NCBI GenBank assembly: GCA_964351995.1
Contig: CAYGQE010000006.1
Coordinates: forward strand, 1 to 64,000
Length of the DNA: 64,000 nt
Direction of reading: 5' to 3'
From: SZUA-35 sp964351995
GTDB lineage: Bacteria > Actinomycetota > Acidimicrobiia > Acidimicrobiales > SZUA-35
A program made the position numbers and the translations under genes. This document shows, one piece after another, positions 26,601-35,104 of this stretch; the stretch's first letter is position 1; every line of letters begins with the position of its first letter. Below the pieces are notes generated by a model that searched no databases, was not told the DNA's origin, and worked only from the letters and a program-made list of their open reading frames with translations.

Positions 26601-27285
26601 GTCTTGGTTGATGAACGAGTGGTCCTATGACGCTGCTGGCACCGTCGCTGGATCCACCGTAACGGTCACCTTGAGTGCGGTTGATCTCGGTACCGGCCAA
26701 ACCGTTTCGGCCAGTGATTCGGTGTCGATCACCGCACCGGTGGTCAACCCGCAGCCGTTGAGCATCGGGTGTGACCAAGGCACGGCGGAGATGCTCGAGA
26801 TCGTCTCGTGCTTCTTGAACTCCGGAAACGAGTCGGCCTTCAATAGTCCGAGTTGGTCGGTCAGCGGTGATCATGATCGATGGGGCGGGTCGGCCTTCGC
26901 CCTTGACGTCGCCGGCAATTCCGTGGGAACGATCACCGTCACCCTCAGCGCAGTCGACGTGGGCACTGGCCAGACCGTCAGCGCCAGCGCAAGCATCACG
27001 ATCACGGCCATCGCACCGCCCCCACCACCGACGATGAGCGTCAGCTGCTCCATGCTCAACGACATCCGAGCCCGCTGCTCGGCCAGCAACACCGATGGCT
27101 ACAGCAGCCCGAGCTGGGCTGTATCTGGCGATGGCTTGCTCCGCTGGGGCGGAGGCGGCGTCTTCACCATCGAGGTCGGAACCACCGTTGCTGGCTCGAC
27201 GATCACCGTCACCGTGACGGCGACCCACAGCTCCGGCCAGGTTGGCTCCGCCAGCGGAAGCATCACGATTGCCAACGCAACGTGA
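23644..27285 (+). CDS. Large exported protein with propeller-like and PKD/Ig-like domains
   Basis: A 1213-residue surface protein. An N-terminal signal-anchor spans about residues 15-37 (IVGAVAAAATLVAAVLVV). Residues 45-380 are repetitive strands of the WD/propeller type (GAVWLASTAVGGVSLLDGG; DGSVWLDGVG). Residues 410-495 are a Thr/Asp/Ser-rich linker with TTDTTDPGT-like units. From 495 to the end are several PKD/Ig-like repeats (DSWSWATDGGSP, NYTVTLNVSGPGGSDTATF) and three C-terminal units with paired Cys and SPSWSVSGD-type cores. No sortase motif or C-terminal anchor is seen. It heads a cluster with MoxR, DUF58 and transglutaminase genes, so it may be the substrate or exported product of that system (inference). 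Confidence 0.82.
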   Translation: MGQVQKLMAALKKRSSIVGAVAAAATLVAAVLVVQSSPRSELDVQLSDGAVWLASTAVGGVSLLDGGSGTIAASLGVADPGDEFTVEQFGSDAVIVNQTAGTVARLDGASWEIPTGRIQFGVPGQPLSVVAGADNGWLMTPGQATTLELEELALRTPIPVAAPFADGIVTDDGALLYASTDPDLPVQRFEAVGGQSSNVADLDGPTALMDLGPLVAAVDLDDGSVWLDGVGIVCDQLEFPDGAELNASGGEGLLIVVSDQGGAFVWDPTETGCPGANDFINLGPGDYGEPALTDGWAVIPEIATSSVLIIDLEDLSLTNRQALEGVQAGTEVTLIAEDGSIWYNDPASAQAGLIRRDGTVVPIAKYEEGATGFTSAPVNDAPDDAENMSLAGAAQQEQADDVAPEAEQVAGPELTTSTLADGGDVEPETVTTSTTVPSGPDTTTSGSPDTTDPTTDTTDPGTSETTSGITDTTDGVTDTTDPGSTTSTTEPPEEEEFAISLGVSAFSVVEGNTINFTAITQHGNPNSWSIDFSPAGPQTLPIEQFGSFRILFPEAGRFVATMEACQSPTDCTQAQAVITIVPDADAIPLVAAVDGPATVVVGETATFRDISQGEPDSWSWATDGGSPATATSETVDVAWPTPGPRTVTLQVGRGSSTRTTTFDIVVVNAPTPAAFGITCSPVLVEVGNSVTCQLDGDASDFSGLAFSTSADGSAGFTSSILSPGRFTMRSTQPRSITVTLTGTDDGTGDQRSDNASIDYFEALCTQALPQVTVAGPTTLEIGQTGSYTGSTNGSCGDVSRNWTASGGGSVSNPNAATTNISWNTPGTYTVTFDYADGSGPGTGTRTVTVNDPGPVVVAPSISISGSSSLDTDETGSFNFSNSGGPIDSRSWTTNGGGGSGSAEAFSTSWSSPGNYTVTLNVSGPGGSDTATFAVAVTDPPVPASPFGMTCDRASAEVNQIFSCDLTTGDPANFSNPTWSVSPASAQSWLMNEWSYDAAGTVAGSTVTVTLSAVDLGTGQTVSASDSVSITAPVVNPQPLSIGCDQGTAEMLEIVSCFLNSGNESAFNSPSWSVSGDHDRWGGSAFALDVAGNSVGTITVTLSAVDVGTGQTVSASASITITAIAPPPPPTMSVSCSMLNDIRARCSASNTDGYSSPSWAVSGDGLLRWGGGGVFTIEVGTTVAGSTITVTVTATHSSGQVGSASGSITIANAT

Positions 27286-27346
27286 GCGCCGACGCCTCTC
27301 ACACACGTACGCCACACACCGTTCTCGAACAGCAGGAGCAAGAGCA

Positions 27347-28336
27347 ATGACCATGCAGCAAGCCCCCTCCGTCCAGGCCGATCCGGCTGCCGTCGAGGCG
27401 TTCAAGGAGCGGTTCGATGCGGTCCACGCCAACGTGTCCCGGGCCATCATGGGCAAGCCAGGCGAGATCCAACTGGCGTTGACCTGCATGCTCGCCGAGG
27501 GTCACCTCCTCGTCGACGATGTCCCCGGTACGGGCAAGACCACGTTGGCCAAAGCCATTGCTGCCTCGCTGGGTTCGTCGTTCCACCGCATCCAGTTCAC
27601 GCCCGATCTCCTGCCGACCGATGTCACCGGCTCGATGATCTACAACGCAAAGAACGGCGACTTCACCTTCCACCCCGGTGGTGTGTTCGCCAACGTGGTG
27701 CTGGCCGACGAGATCAACCGAGCGTCGCCGAAGACCCAGTCGGCGCTGCTCGAGGTCATGGAGGAGCGGACCGTCACCGTCGATTCGGTGATGCACGAAG
27801 TTCCCCGGCCCTTCGTCGTGATCGCGACGCAGAACCCGGTCGAGTTCGACGGCACCTACCACCTGCCCGAAGCCCAGATCGATCGCTTCATGATGCGAAT
27901 GTCGATGGGCTACCCATCGCATGAAGCCGAAGTCGAATCGATCATGTCCCGACTTGCCGGCCATCGTCCCGAGGAACTCACTCCGGCGATCACCGCCGAG
28001 ACGTTCGGGTGGATGATCGATACCGCTCGCAGCATCCACGTGGCTGAGGCCTTGCAGCAATACGCGGTCACGGTCGCCGCGGCGACCCGGCGCATGGATG
28101 AACTGCGACTCGGGGTGTCTCCTCGTGGTTCGCTCTCGCTGGTGCGAGCGTCGCAGGCATGGGCGGCGGCCAAAGGTCGTAACTTCGTCACCGCCGACGA
28201 TCTGCGCGAGTTGGCTCCCTTCGTCTTCGGTCATCGCATGTTGCTCTCACCCGAGGCCGAGCTGCAGGGGCTCACCGCCGCAGATCTCGTCCGTCGGACG
28301 CTCGACGCCGTGCCGCTGCCAGAGATCCGTCTCTGA
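27347..28336 (+). CDS. MoxR-family AAA+ ATPase
   Basis: A 329-residue AAA+ ATPase. Walker A is VPGTGKTTLAKA, Walker B is LADEINRASPKTQSALLEVM, and sensor 1 is IATQNPVEF, followed by a lid domain with SPRGSLSLVRASQAWA. ATG 27347 follows AGGAG at eight bases; the open frame extends back into the previous gene. MoxR ATPases act as chaperone-like factors for the assembly or activation of membrane or secreted complexes together with DUF58 proteins. Its stop overlaps the DUF58 start by one base (TGATG), showing tight coupling. Confidence 0.92.
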   Translation: MTMQQAPSVQADPAAVEAFKERFDAVHANVSRAIMGKPGEIQLALTCMLAEGHLLVDDVPGTGKTTLAKAIAASLGSSFHRIQFTPDLLPTDVTGSMIYNAKNGDFTFHPGGVFANVVLADEINRASPKTQSALLEVMEERTVTVDSVMHEVPRPFVVIATQNPVEFDGTYHLPEAQIDRFMMRMSMGYPSHEAEVESIMSRLAGHRPEELTPAITAETFGWMIDTARSIHVAEALQQYAVTVAAATRRMDELRLGVSPRGSLSLVRASQAWAAAKGRNFVTADDLRELAPFVFGHRMLLSPEAELQGLTAADLVRRTLDAVPLPEIRL

Positions 28337-29478
28337 TGCTGACCGTCAACGGTCGTTGGACCCTCGTTGCCGCCGTGCTGGTCGCGGCCGCTGGCGTCCT
28401 GCTCGGCTACCCCCTGCTCTTGGCGCTCGCTGTCATGTTGCTTGTCGCCGTGCTGATCGGCCTTTTCTTCGTCCTGTGGCGCCCTTCGTTGTCCGCTCGT
28501 CAAGTCGTCCAGCCGCCGGTCGTCGGTGTCGGCGAGGCCGCAGCTGCTTTGGTCACGGTGACCAACACAGGAAAGCGGGGAAGCAGCCCCGTCGTTGCCG
28601 CGAATCAGGTCGACGGCGCGGCTGCCGCGCTGGCGCTTCCGTCGATCCCTGCCGGCGAATCACACGCTGCCTCGGTGCCGCTGCCGACCACCCGGCGGGG
28701 TCATTTCAGCGTGGGCCCGCTCACCATCGAACGAGCCGACCCACTGGGGCTGTTCCGAGTCACGACGCATCGAGGCTCGGAAGCCTCGCTGATGGTGCAT
28801 CCCGAGATTCATCCGATGTCGCCGCTGCCCACCGGTCATCGTCGAGAGTTCGAGGGTGCGGCAGCAGAACAGCCGCACGAGGGCGGCATCTCGTTCCACA
28901 GCCTGCGTGACTACGAGCTGGGCGATGACCTTCGGTTGATCCATTGGCGATCGGTGGCCAAGACCGGCACGTTGATGGTGCGCAAGAACATCATCACCAG
29001 CGAGCCCCGGCTGATGATCCTGCTCGACACCTGGTCTGGTAGCTACACCGGCGAGGACTTCGAGGATGCGGTGCGGCTTGCCGCTTCGCTCGTGCAAGCT
29101 GGTTGCACCAGCCACTACCCCGTGCAGTTCCGGACCACGAGCGGGCTGTCTGCTGACGCTGCTGCGTCTGGCGAAGGCCGCACCGCGATCATGAGGATTC
29201 TCGCCGGCATTCAGTCCTCTGACGATGATCCTGGGTTGAACGGTGTCCTTCGTTTTGCCGACAACGTCGAAGGCGTCTCGCTTGGCGCGGTCACCGGCCA
29301 GCCGCCGGGAGAGCGCACACTTGGCATCACCCGCGCTCGGTCTCGTTTCGACATGGTGACGGTGGTGCAGGTTGGTGAGACGCACGAGCGGCCGCCGATG
29401 CGTATCCCTGGTGCATTGGTCATCAACGGATCGAACAGTGCTGAAGTCGCGGCCAAGTGGAAGGCCCGATTCGGATGA
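28336..29478 (+). CDS. DUF58-domain membrane protein
   Basis: A 380-residue protein. Two adjacent transmembrane segments span about residues 10-50 (LVAAVLVAAAGVLLGYPLL, LLVAVLIGLFFVLW). A beta-rich region follows, then the DUF58 signature (HSLRDYELGDDLRLIHWRS, VAKTGTLMVRKN) at about 190-218, and a vWA-like remainder that includes LMILLDTW. DUF58 proteins are the constant partners of MoxR ATPases and TgpA-type transglutaminases; the MoxR protein probably acts on it. It overlaps both neighbours (TGATG before, ATGA after). Confidence 0.9.
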   Translation: MLTVNGRWTLVAAVLVAAAGVLLGYPLLLALAVMLLVAVLIGLFFVLWRPSLSARQVVQPPVVGVGEAAAALVTVTNTGKRGSSPVVAANQVDGAAAALALPSIPAGESHAASVPLPTTRRGHFSVGPLTIERADPLGLFRVTTHRGSEASLMVHPEIHPMSPLPTGHRREFEGAAAEQPHEGGISFHSLRDYELGDDLRLIHWRSVAKTGTLMVRKNIITSEPRLMILLDTWSGSYTGEDFEDAVRLAASLVQAGCTSHYPVQFRTTSGLSADAAASGEGRTAIMRILAGIQSSDDDPGLNGVLRFADNVEGVSLGAVTGQPPGERTLGITRARSRFDMVTVVQVGETHERPPMRIPGALVINGSNSAEVAAKWKARFG

Positions 29479-31751
29479 CCGCACCCGCTTTCGCGGCTGA
29501 CGCGGCTCCCGCACCCACGCCGCCGCCAGCTGCTCCGTCGCCAGCCGATTCGCCGGCCCCAGCTGCTCGCACCGGAGCCGCTCGGGTCTCGCTGATCGCC
29601 GATGTCATCGCTGTTGCCCTGATCGTTGCCGCGGTCGCTTTGATGATCGCCCCCTGGAGCGGGATCTTCGCGGACCTCGGCTTCGCCGTACCGATGATCG
29701 GCGTCAGCTTCGTGATCGCTCTCACCGTTGCGGTGGTGTCGCGCCGAGGCTGGTCCACACCAACCTCCTTCCTCGCTTCGGCTGCGGTCACCGTTGTTGG
29801 CATCGGAGCGTTCCATGGGGGTGACATTGGTGACCTCCCGTCGAATCTCATCCAGGGGTGGAAAGCACTGGCTTCGACGGGTCTGCTGATCCCGACCGAC
29901 GCGGCGCTGGTGATTCCTCCGGTCGTGATCGCTGCGCTGGGTACGTGGGTTGCCGCTGAGGCAATCGTTCGGCGTCGCCTCAGCGCCCCCGGCGTTCTCG
30001 GGCTGTTGGGCGCCCATGCGGCAGTGGCGTCCTACACGATCAGTCAGTGGCAGCCCATGTGGTGGTTCGCCGCAGCGATCGCTGCAATCCTGTGTTCCCT
30101 TCTTGCTGTGTCCGGTCTCACCCGGCCCGGCGGTGCCTCGTTCGCCAAAGAACAGGTCCAGGTCAGCCTCCGTCAGGTCGGTTCGGCCGCCGTTGTTGTT
30201 GGCTTGCTCTCCGTAGCGGCCGCCGGCCTGATGGTGCTCGTCGAGGACAGGGGAGAGGATCGAGCCTTCGATCTTCGCAGCGCACTCACTCGGCCGTTGG
30301 ACATCAGCGAGACCGCCACACCGCTTGCCAGAGTCAAGGCCGGCCTGATCGACGAGGACAACAACACCGTCTTCACCGTCGGTGTCGATGGCCTCGGCCC
30401 CGACGAAACGATCGGCCTGATTCCGGTCGCCGTCCTCGACCGCTACGACGGCACCATCTGGAGTACGAGCGCTCGCTTCGAAGCAGCAGGCTCGACGCTG
30501 CCAGCACCGGCACTGGCCAACCCCTCGAGTGGTCAAGTCGCGGTGCAGGTGGAACTGACCGATCAATACCCGTTCCGCTTCCTGCCGCAGGTCGGCGTGT
30601 TGCAGACCATCACCGACGGCGATCTCGCCTGGGATCCCGTCACCGGAACCGTGGCCAGCATCGATGCCGCCGGTACGAGCTATGAGGGTCGGGCATCGGT
30701 GATCACGGCCGCGGAGCTGCCCAGCCAGCTCGGCGACAACGAGACGTCGCTCGACGGAGCCAGCCGCCGGGCCGATCTCACTGACGAACAGCGAAACGCG
30801 CTCAACGCCTACCTCACCGAGGTCGTCGGCGCCGAGGACGACCCGTTCGATCAGCTCCGAGCCATCGAGGCCGACCTGCTGTCGGATCGCTTCGGCTACA
30901 ACGAGGCGTCGCCAGCCGGGCACAGCCTCGCTGCGATCACCAGCTATCTGCAGCCGAACGAGGAGGAAGACGGCGCCGCCGGGCGAGTGGGTTTCTCCGA
31001 GCACGCAGCAGCCTCGTTCGCCATCCTCGCTCGCGAGCTCGGTGTGCCGAGTCGTGTGGTCGTTGGCTATCTCCTCGAGGAGCCCGTCACCGCTTCGGCT
31101 CCTGAACAGATCGTGTCAGAGAACATGATCCACGCGTGGCCGGAAGTCTGGGTCGACGGAACCGGATGGGTTCGCATGGACGTCACCAACAAGATCAACC
31201 AGTCGCCGGACGAGCCCAGCCGCACGCCGGCGGTGTCCGCGGCCGGAGTTGAGGCGAACGCCACTGATCTTCCCGACATCGAGCAGCCAGTGATCTTGCC
31301 CGACGAGCAGCTCGACTCGGGGGCGTCTGTGCCGTGGTGGGTGTTCGCTCTCGCCGCTCTTCCCTTTCTCTATGGTGCCGTGGTGATCGGGGGCAAGGCG
31401 TTGCGCCGGCTTGCTCGGAAACGTCGTCCGACCGATGGTCGGATCATCGGGGCCTGGCAAGAGACCCAGGATCGCTTCGCTGAGCTCGGTTTGCCGTCGA
31501 GTCCGTCGCTGTCGGCGCTCGATGTTGCTGAGGAGCTCGACGTGATCGATCTGCGTGACGTTGGCGATCCGGTTGTTGCCTTGGCCCCCACACTCGACAT
31601 TGCGCTGTACTCGCCCTACCCGGCCAGCGATGCCGACGCTGATCAAGCATGGGCAGCTGCTGGTGCCGCCATCAAGCAGGCCCGGCACGCTGTGCCGTAC
31701 ACCGCAAAGGTGAAGGCAGCGCTCAATCCGCGGTCGCTTCTGCGTCGCTAG
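29475..31751 (+). CDS. TgpA-like transglutaminase-fold membrane protein (catalytic Cys absent)
   Basis: A 758-residue protein. A Pro/Ala-rich N-terminus is followed by about six transmembrane helices to residue 260, an extracytoplasmic transglutaminase-like domain (about 440-590), a further helix (about 618-640, WWVFALAALPFLYGAVVI) and a cytoplasmic DUF4129-like tail. In the catalytic core, the position normally held by Cys is Ser508 (GFSEHAAASFAIL), while His553 (HAWPEVWV) and Asp569 (WVRMDV) are kept. Several actinobacterial TgpA relatives also lack the Cys. Start ATG 29475 overlaps the DUF58 stop. It ends convergently with the next gene, the two stop codons sharing the palindrome CTAG. Confidence 0.85.
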   Translation: MTAPAFAADAAPAPTPPPAAPSPADSPAPAARTGAARVSLIADVIAVALIVAAVALMIAPWSGIFADLGFAVPMIGVSFVIALTVAVVSRRGWSTPTSFLASAAVTVVGIGAFHGGDIGDLPSNLIQGWKALASTGLLIPTDAALVIPPVVIAALGTWVAAEAIVRRRLSAPGVLGLLGAHAAVASYTISQWQPMWWFAAAIAAILCSLLAVSGLTRPGGASFAKEQVQVSLRQVGSAAVVVGLLSVAAAGLMVLVEDRGEDRAFDLRSALTRPLDISETATPLARVKAGLIDEDNNTVFTVGVDGLGPDETIGLIPVAVLDRYDGTIWSTSARFEAAGSTLPAPALANPSSGQVAVQVELTDQYPFRFLPQVGVLQTITDGDLAWDPVTGTVASIDAAGTSYEGRASVITAAELPSQLGDNETSLDGASRRADLTDEQRNALNAYLTEVVGAEDDPFDQLRAIEADLLSDRFGYNEASPAGHSLAAITSYLQPNEEEDGAAGRVGFSEHAAASFAILARELGVPSRVVVGYLLEEPVTASAPEQIVSENMIHAWPEVWVDGTGWVRMDVTNKINQSPDEPSRTPAVSAAGVEANATDLPDIEQPVILPDEQLDSGASVPWWVFALAALPFLYGAVVIGGKALRRLARKRRPTDGRIIGAWQETQDRFAELGLPSSPSLSALDVAEELDVIDLRDVGDPVVALAPTLDIALYSPYPASDADADQAWAAAGAAIKQARHAVPYTAKVKAALNPRSLLRR

Positions 31752-32812
31752 CTGGGTGGCTGACGAGGAACCAGCGCGAGGTTGCCGACGAAATCCTTTA
31801 CTGCGAACCTCTCCTGGGCTTTGTTGATGGCGGCGAGCGGATAGGTGCCAGCGAGTATCGGCACGATCTCGTTCCGCTCGATGTAGCCGATGAGGTTCTC
31901 GAACACGCTGCGGGGCTGCTGGGTCGAACCGAGAAGGGTCAGATCCTTCAGGTAGAGCGTGCGGACATCGAGTTCGACGATTGGTCCAGCGACGGCACCG
32001 GAGACGACGTAGCGGCCCTGCGGACGAAGCACCTCGAGCAAGGTCGGCCACGTCGGGCCGGCCACGACATCGATCACGACATCGACGGCGTTCTCGCCGA
32101 GTGTCGTGATGAGCGAGACGCTGCGGTCGAGCAGCAGATCGGGGCCCAACGGTTCGAGATCGGCCCACTTGGATTCAGCAGCAATGCCGATGACCTCGGC
32201 CCCGCGACGCTTGGCCAGTTGGATGGCTGCTGACCCCACGCCACCCGACGCTCCGGTGATCAGCACCCGGTCGTCACCCTCGACACCGGCCCGTTCCAGC
32301 ATCCCCTCGGCGGTCGAGTACGAGCAGGGGAAGGTGGCGAGCTGGGCGTCGGTCAGATTGCTTTCGATCGTGAAGGCCTCGTTCGATCTGACGGCGCAGT
32401 ACTGGGCAAAGCCTCCGTTGATCTCCGAGCCCATCGTGACGATGGCGGTGGGATCACCGCTTGGCGCGGCCTGCATCGAGCGGACGAGGACGCGTTGACC
32501 GATGCGCGACGCCTCGACCTTGTCGCCCGACGCAACGATGGTGCCGACGACGTCGGCCCCCTGGATGATGGGAAAGTCGAGTCCTTTACCATTCCACGAG
32601 CCGTCGATGCCGGCGCCGACACTTCCGGCCGAGGTTCCCTCGGTGAGGGTCTTGGAGTACCAACCAACTCGAGTGTTGATGTCGGTGTTGTTCACACCGG
32701 CGGCGCCCACTCGAATGAGGACCTCGTCGGGAGCAGGCGATGGCGTCTCGACATCGCGGCGGAACTGCATCGTGGCTGGCCCGCCGTGTCCCAGAAGCAG
32801 AACTGCTTCCAT
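31748..32812 (-). CDS. Zinc-type alcohol dehydrogenase-like/quinone oxidoreductase (MDR family)
   Basis: A medium-chain dehydrogenase/reductase of 354 residues. The GroES-like half starts MEAVLLLGHGGPATMQF and has VGAAGVNNTDINTRVGWY and QGADVVGTIVASG. The NADPH-binding half has the TGASGGVGSAAIQLAKRRG Rossmann loop. The zinc ligands of true alcohol dehydrogenases are missing, as in quinone oxidoreductases. The start is ATG 32812, the usual family N-terminus; GTG 32854 would add 14 residues and overlap the Hsp70 gene stop (GTGA). Substrate unknown. Tight linkage to an Hsp70-like gene has no obvious metabolic logic. Confidence 0.87.
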   Translation of the reverse strand: MEAVLLLGHGGPATMQFRRDVETPSPAPDEVLIRVGAAGVNNTDINTRVGWYSKTLTEGTSAGSVGAGIDGSWNGKGLDFPIIQGADVVGTIVASGDKVEASRIGQRVLVRSMQAAPSGDPTAIVTMGSEINGGFAQYCAVRSNEAFTIESNLTDAQLATFPCSYSTAEGMLERAGVEGDDRVLITGASGGVGSAAIQLAKRRGAEVIGIAAESKWADLEPLGPDLLLDRSVSLITTLGENAVDVVIDVVAGPTWPTLLEVLRPQGRYVVSGAVAGPIVELDVRTLYLKDLTLLGSTQQPRSVFENLIGYIERNEIVPILAGTYPLAAINKAQERFAVKDFVGNLALVPRQPPS

Positions 32813-32850
32813 GACCACGGGAATTGGGCCGAGAGGTGACTCGACCAGAG

Positions 32851-34389
32851 TCACGACTGCGTGAGTGCAAATGCGATGGCGGCACCGACCAGCAGGACGA
32901 CCACGACGCCGATGATCAGGAGCTTGGGGTCGAGGCCGACGGTTTCGGTGGCAGTGGCCTCGGGCTCCGGCGTCGGTGACGCTTGCATCGAGGGTTGCGG
33001 GATACGCGTGCGATGACCGGACTCGGCCTGCACCCCGAAGAGTTCGCCGGGTTCGGGTTCGGGTTCGGCCGGTGGCTCCGGAGCCCGAGCGGTGGCCGGG
33101 GCGGTCGAGGGCAGCGGAACACCGGGGTGTGCCGTGCTGGAAGCAGGGCGGATGGGAGCGGTCGGCCGAGTTGGCGCGGCTGGTGTCGGCGTCGCCGTCG
33201 GTGGTTCGGGGGTTTGTGGCGGCGACGCAGGCTCGTCGGGGAGCGTGGGAGCTCGGGGCGCAGAAAGATCGGGAATGGCAAGGGCTCGCCTTGACGGGGG
33301 TTCCCGATCGATCGACGTGGGGGATCCCGGCGCCCCGTGATTGGCACCGAAACGAGCGGCCCCGAGCGCAACCGTGTTCTTCGGGTCGATGTCGACCGCC
33401 AGTGGGCGCCCAAAACGCTGGGCGAGCAGCGAAGAGACCAGGGGGATTCGGCTCGAGCCGCCCACGAGCAGGATGCGGCTGAGGTCCTCGACCTCGACAC
33501 CGGCCGACTCGATCGCCGTCTGGAGAGCGGCAAGGGTCTCGGTGAGTCGCGGCCGGATGCGATCCTCGAACTCTCCTCGGTTCACTCGGACCGACGTGGT
33601 CACCCCGGGGAAGACGACGCGAACGTCAGCGACGGTGTCGGCGGACAACACTCGCTTGGCATCGATACAGCTCGATTGGAGTGCATAGGCGGCGGTGATG
33701 GTCTCTTCGTTCTCCTCGATCTCGTCGAGGTCGGTGGCTTCGAGCACGAACGACCGAATCACATCATCGAAGTCCATGCCTCCGAGCCGTTCGACGCCGG
33801 CGGGGTTGCCGACTGCTTCGAAGCCATCGGCGGTTCGCCGCATGACGACCGCATCGAAGGTGCCGCCGCCGAGGTCGTAGACGCCCAGCAGTTCGCCGGG
33901 CTCGACCCGCTCGGACTGGACGTAGTGGATCGCCGCCGCCTCGGGTTCGGTGATCAGGAGGGGTCTGGCCAAGCTGGCCATGCTGGCCGCCTGCTGCAGC
34001 AGCTCACGACGGTACGGGCCCCAGTTGGCCGGGTGGGTGAGCACCACGGTGTCCGGTGGACCGCCCTGACGTTCCGTTGCCTGACTGATGACCCACTCGA
34101 GCAGACGCGTCACCAGAACTTGCGGCGCAAAAGGTGTCCCGGCAAGCCGAATCGGGATCTCGTCGCCGAGTCGGCGCTTGAAGTACCTGGCGACGCGCTG
34201 CGGGTTGGCACTGGATCGGAGTTCGGCAGCTTCGCCGGCCAGGAAGGTGCCGTCTTCCCGAAGGAACAGCACGCTCGGAACCGAGTAACCAGACGAGCCG
34301 AGCGACAGCATCGTGGGCGTTCCCCCGACGGGGCAGATGGCCGCGGCGGTGAAGGTGGTCCCGAGATCAACGCTCAGTACGTACCGCAT
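32851..34389 (-). CDS. Hsp70-family protein with C-terminal membrane anchor
   Basis: A 512-residue protein. Residues 1-350 form an Hsp70 nucleotide-binding domain: LSVDLGTTFTAAAI (phosphate 1), VYDLGGGTFDAVVM (phosphate 2), and LLVGGSSRIPLVSSLL (adenosine motif). Instead of a peptide-binding domain there is a Pro/Ala/Thr-rich segment (about 355-480) and a terminal transmembrane helix (about 490-510, LIIGVVVVLLVGAAIAFAL). ATG 34389 has an excellent GGAGGGG site. It would sit on the membrane with the ATPase in the cytoplasm and cannot act as a classical DnaK. Such truncated, anchored forms occur in actinobacteria; the function is unknown. Confidence 0.85.
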   Translation of the reverse strand: MRYVLSVDLGTTFTAAAICPVGGTPTMLSLGSSGYSVPSVLFLREDGTFLAGEAAELRSSANPQRVARYFKRRLGDEIPIRLAGTPFAPQVLVTRLLEWVISQATERQGGPPDTVVLTHPANWGPYRRELLQQAASMASLARPLLITEPEAAAIHYVQSERVEPGELLGVYDLGGGTFDAVVMRRTADGFEAVGNPAGVERLGGMDFDDVIRSFVLEATDLDEIEENEETITAAYALQSSCIDAKRVLSADTVADVRVVFPGVTTSVRVNRGEFEDRIRPRLTETLAALQTAIESAGVEVEDLSRILLVGGSSRIPLVSSLLAQRFGRPLAVDIDPKNTVALGAARFGANHGAPGSPTSIDREPPSRRALAIPDLSAPRAPTLPDEPASPPQTPEPPTATPTPAAPTRPTAPIRPASSTAHPGVPLPSTAPATARAPEPPAEPEPEPGELFGVQAESGHRTRIPQPSMQASPTPEPEATATETVGLDPKLLIIGVVVVLLVGAAIAFALTQS

Positions 34390-34476
34390 GCCCCTCCTTC
34401 CGGTCGGTCGAGTCGTGATGGCGACTCCGCATGTTTCTAGCAGGGGAGGACACCGGTGCCGACCCGGACGCCCCTA

Positions 34477-34519
34477 CTCACCAGTGCACGTCTCACCAGT
34501 GCACGTCTCACCAGTGCAT
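34477..34519. repeat. Short tandem direct repeat, unit 15 bp
   Basis: CTCACCAGTGCACGT at 34477-34491 and 34492-34506, then a partial third copy (CTCACCAGTGCAT) from 34507 that is the 3' end of the DUF427 gene (its MHW-stop codons). The two extra copies therefore look like slippage duplications of the gene's end into the intergenic space. Confidence 0.8.
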
Positions 34520-35041
34520 GGTGCCGGGCGCTCCCTTGAATGGACCCTCCACGTTGTTGGTCACCCATCCGCCGTAGAAGTTGCCGGGGTTGGAACCAAC
34601 CTGTTCGTCATCGACCCAGCATTCGTCGAGCGTTTGGGCATAGAACGCCCAGAAACCGAGTGCGTCGACGTAGGTCGGGGTGATCGGGTCATAGCGCCAC
34701 GCCGCGTTCGTGACGACGTCACCGGTCGAGGTGATCACGTCGGCGTAGGTGGCCGTGCCTTTCCACTCGCAGAACGTCATGTGCGAGCTCGCCTGGAGTC
34801 GATCAGCGACGACGAATGACGGGTCGACGTAGTAGGCGGGTGGTTGGCTGGTTTCGAGAATCCGGTAGGCCCACGGTGCATCGGCGACGGTCTCACCCCC
34901 ATGAGCAACGCGAATGCGCCAGTCGACACGTTCGATCGCAGGCGGCCGGGGGAAGTCCCAGACCGACTCGATGGGTTTGCCGTTGGCGCCGACTACAGAC
35001 ATGCCGACAGGATGGTCCGAAAGCGAGCGGTCCTGGAGCAT
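34508..35041 (-). CDS. DUF427-domain protein
   Basis: A 177-residue protein of the DUF427 family: ESVWDFPRPPAIERVDWRI, DAPWAYRILETSQPPAYYV, and the conserved TFCEWKGTATYADV followed by AAWRYDPITP, ending in ALGFWAFY. A short Trp-rich C-terminal extension contains DECWVDDEQVGSNPGNF. The family is a small beta-barrel of unknown enzymology. ATG 35041 is used; ATG 35002 would also keep the domain whole. It is divergent from an FG-GAP lipoprotein gene with only 63 bases between. Confidence 0.88.
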   Translation of the reverse strand: MLQDRSLSDHPVGMSVVGANGKPIESVWDFPRPPAIERVDWRIRVAHGGETVADAPWAYRILETSQPPAYYVDPSFVVADRLQASSHMTFCEWKGTATYADVITSTGDVVTNAAWRYDPITPTYVDALGFWAFYAQTLDECWVDDEQVGSNPGNFYGGWVTNNVEGPFKGAPGTMHW

Positions 35042-35104
35042 CGGGCCGCCGCACCCTCATGTCACCATCATCTTCCCCTAACCGTCGAGTGGTTCCATCG
35101 TTCG

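Noticed and set aside
29211..31004. 597-codon open frame on the minus strand
   Set aside because: Mirror frame of the transglutaminase gene, rich in Gly/Arg/Asp, with no recognisable domain.
34477..34519. Possible CRISPR-like repeats
   Set aside because: Units are directly adjacent without spacers and derive from the neighbouring gene's end.
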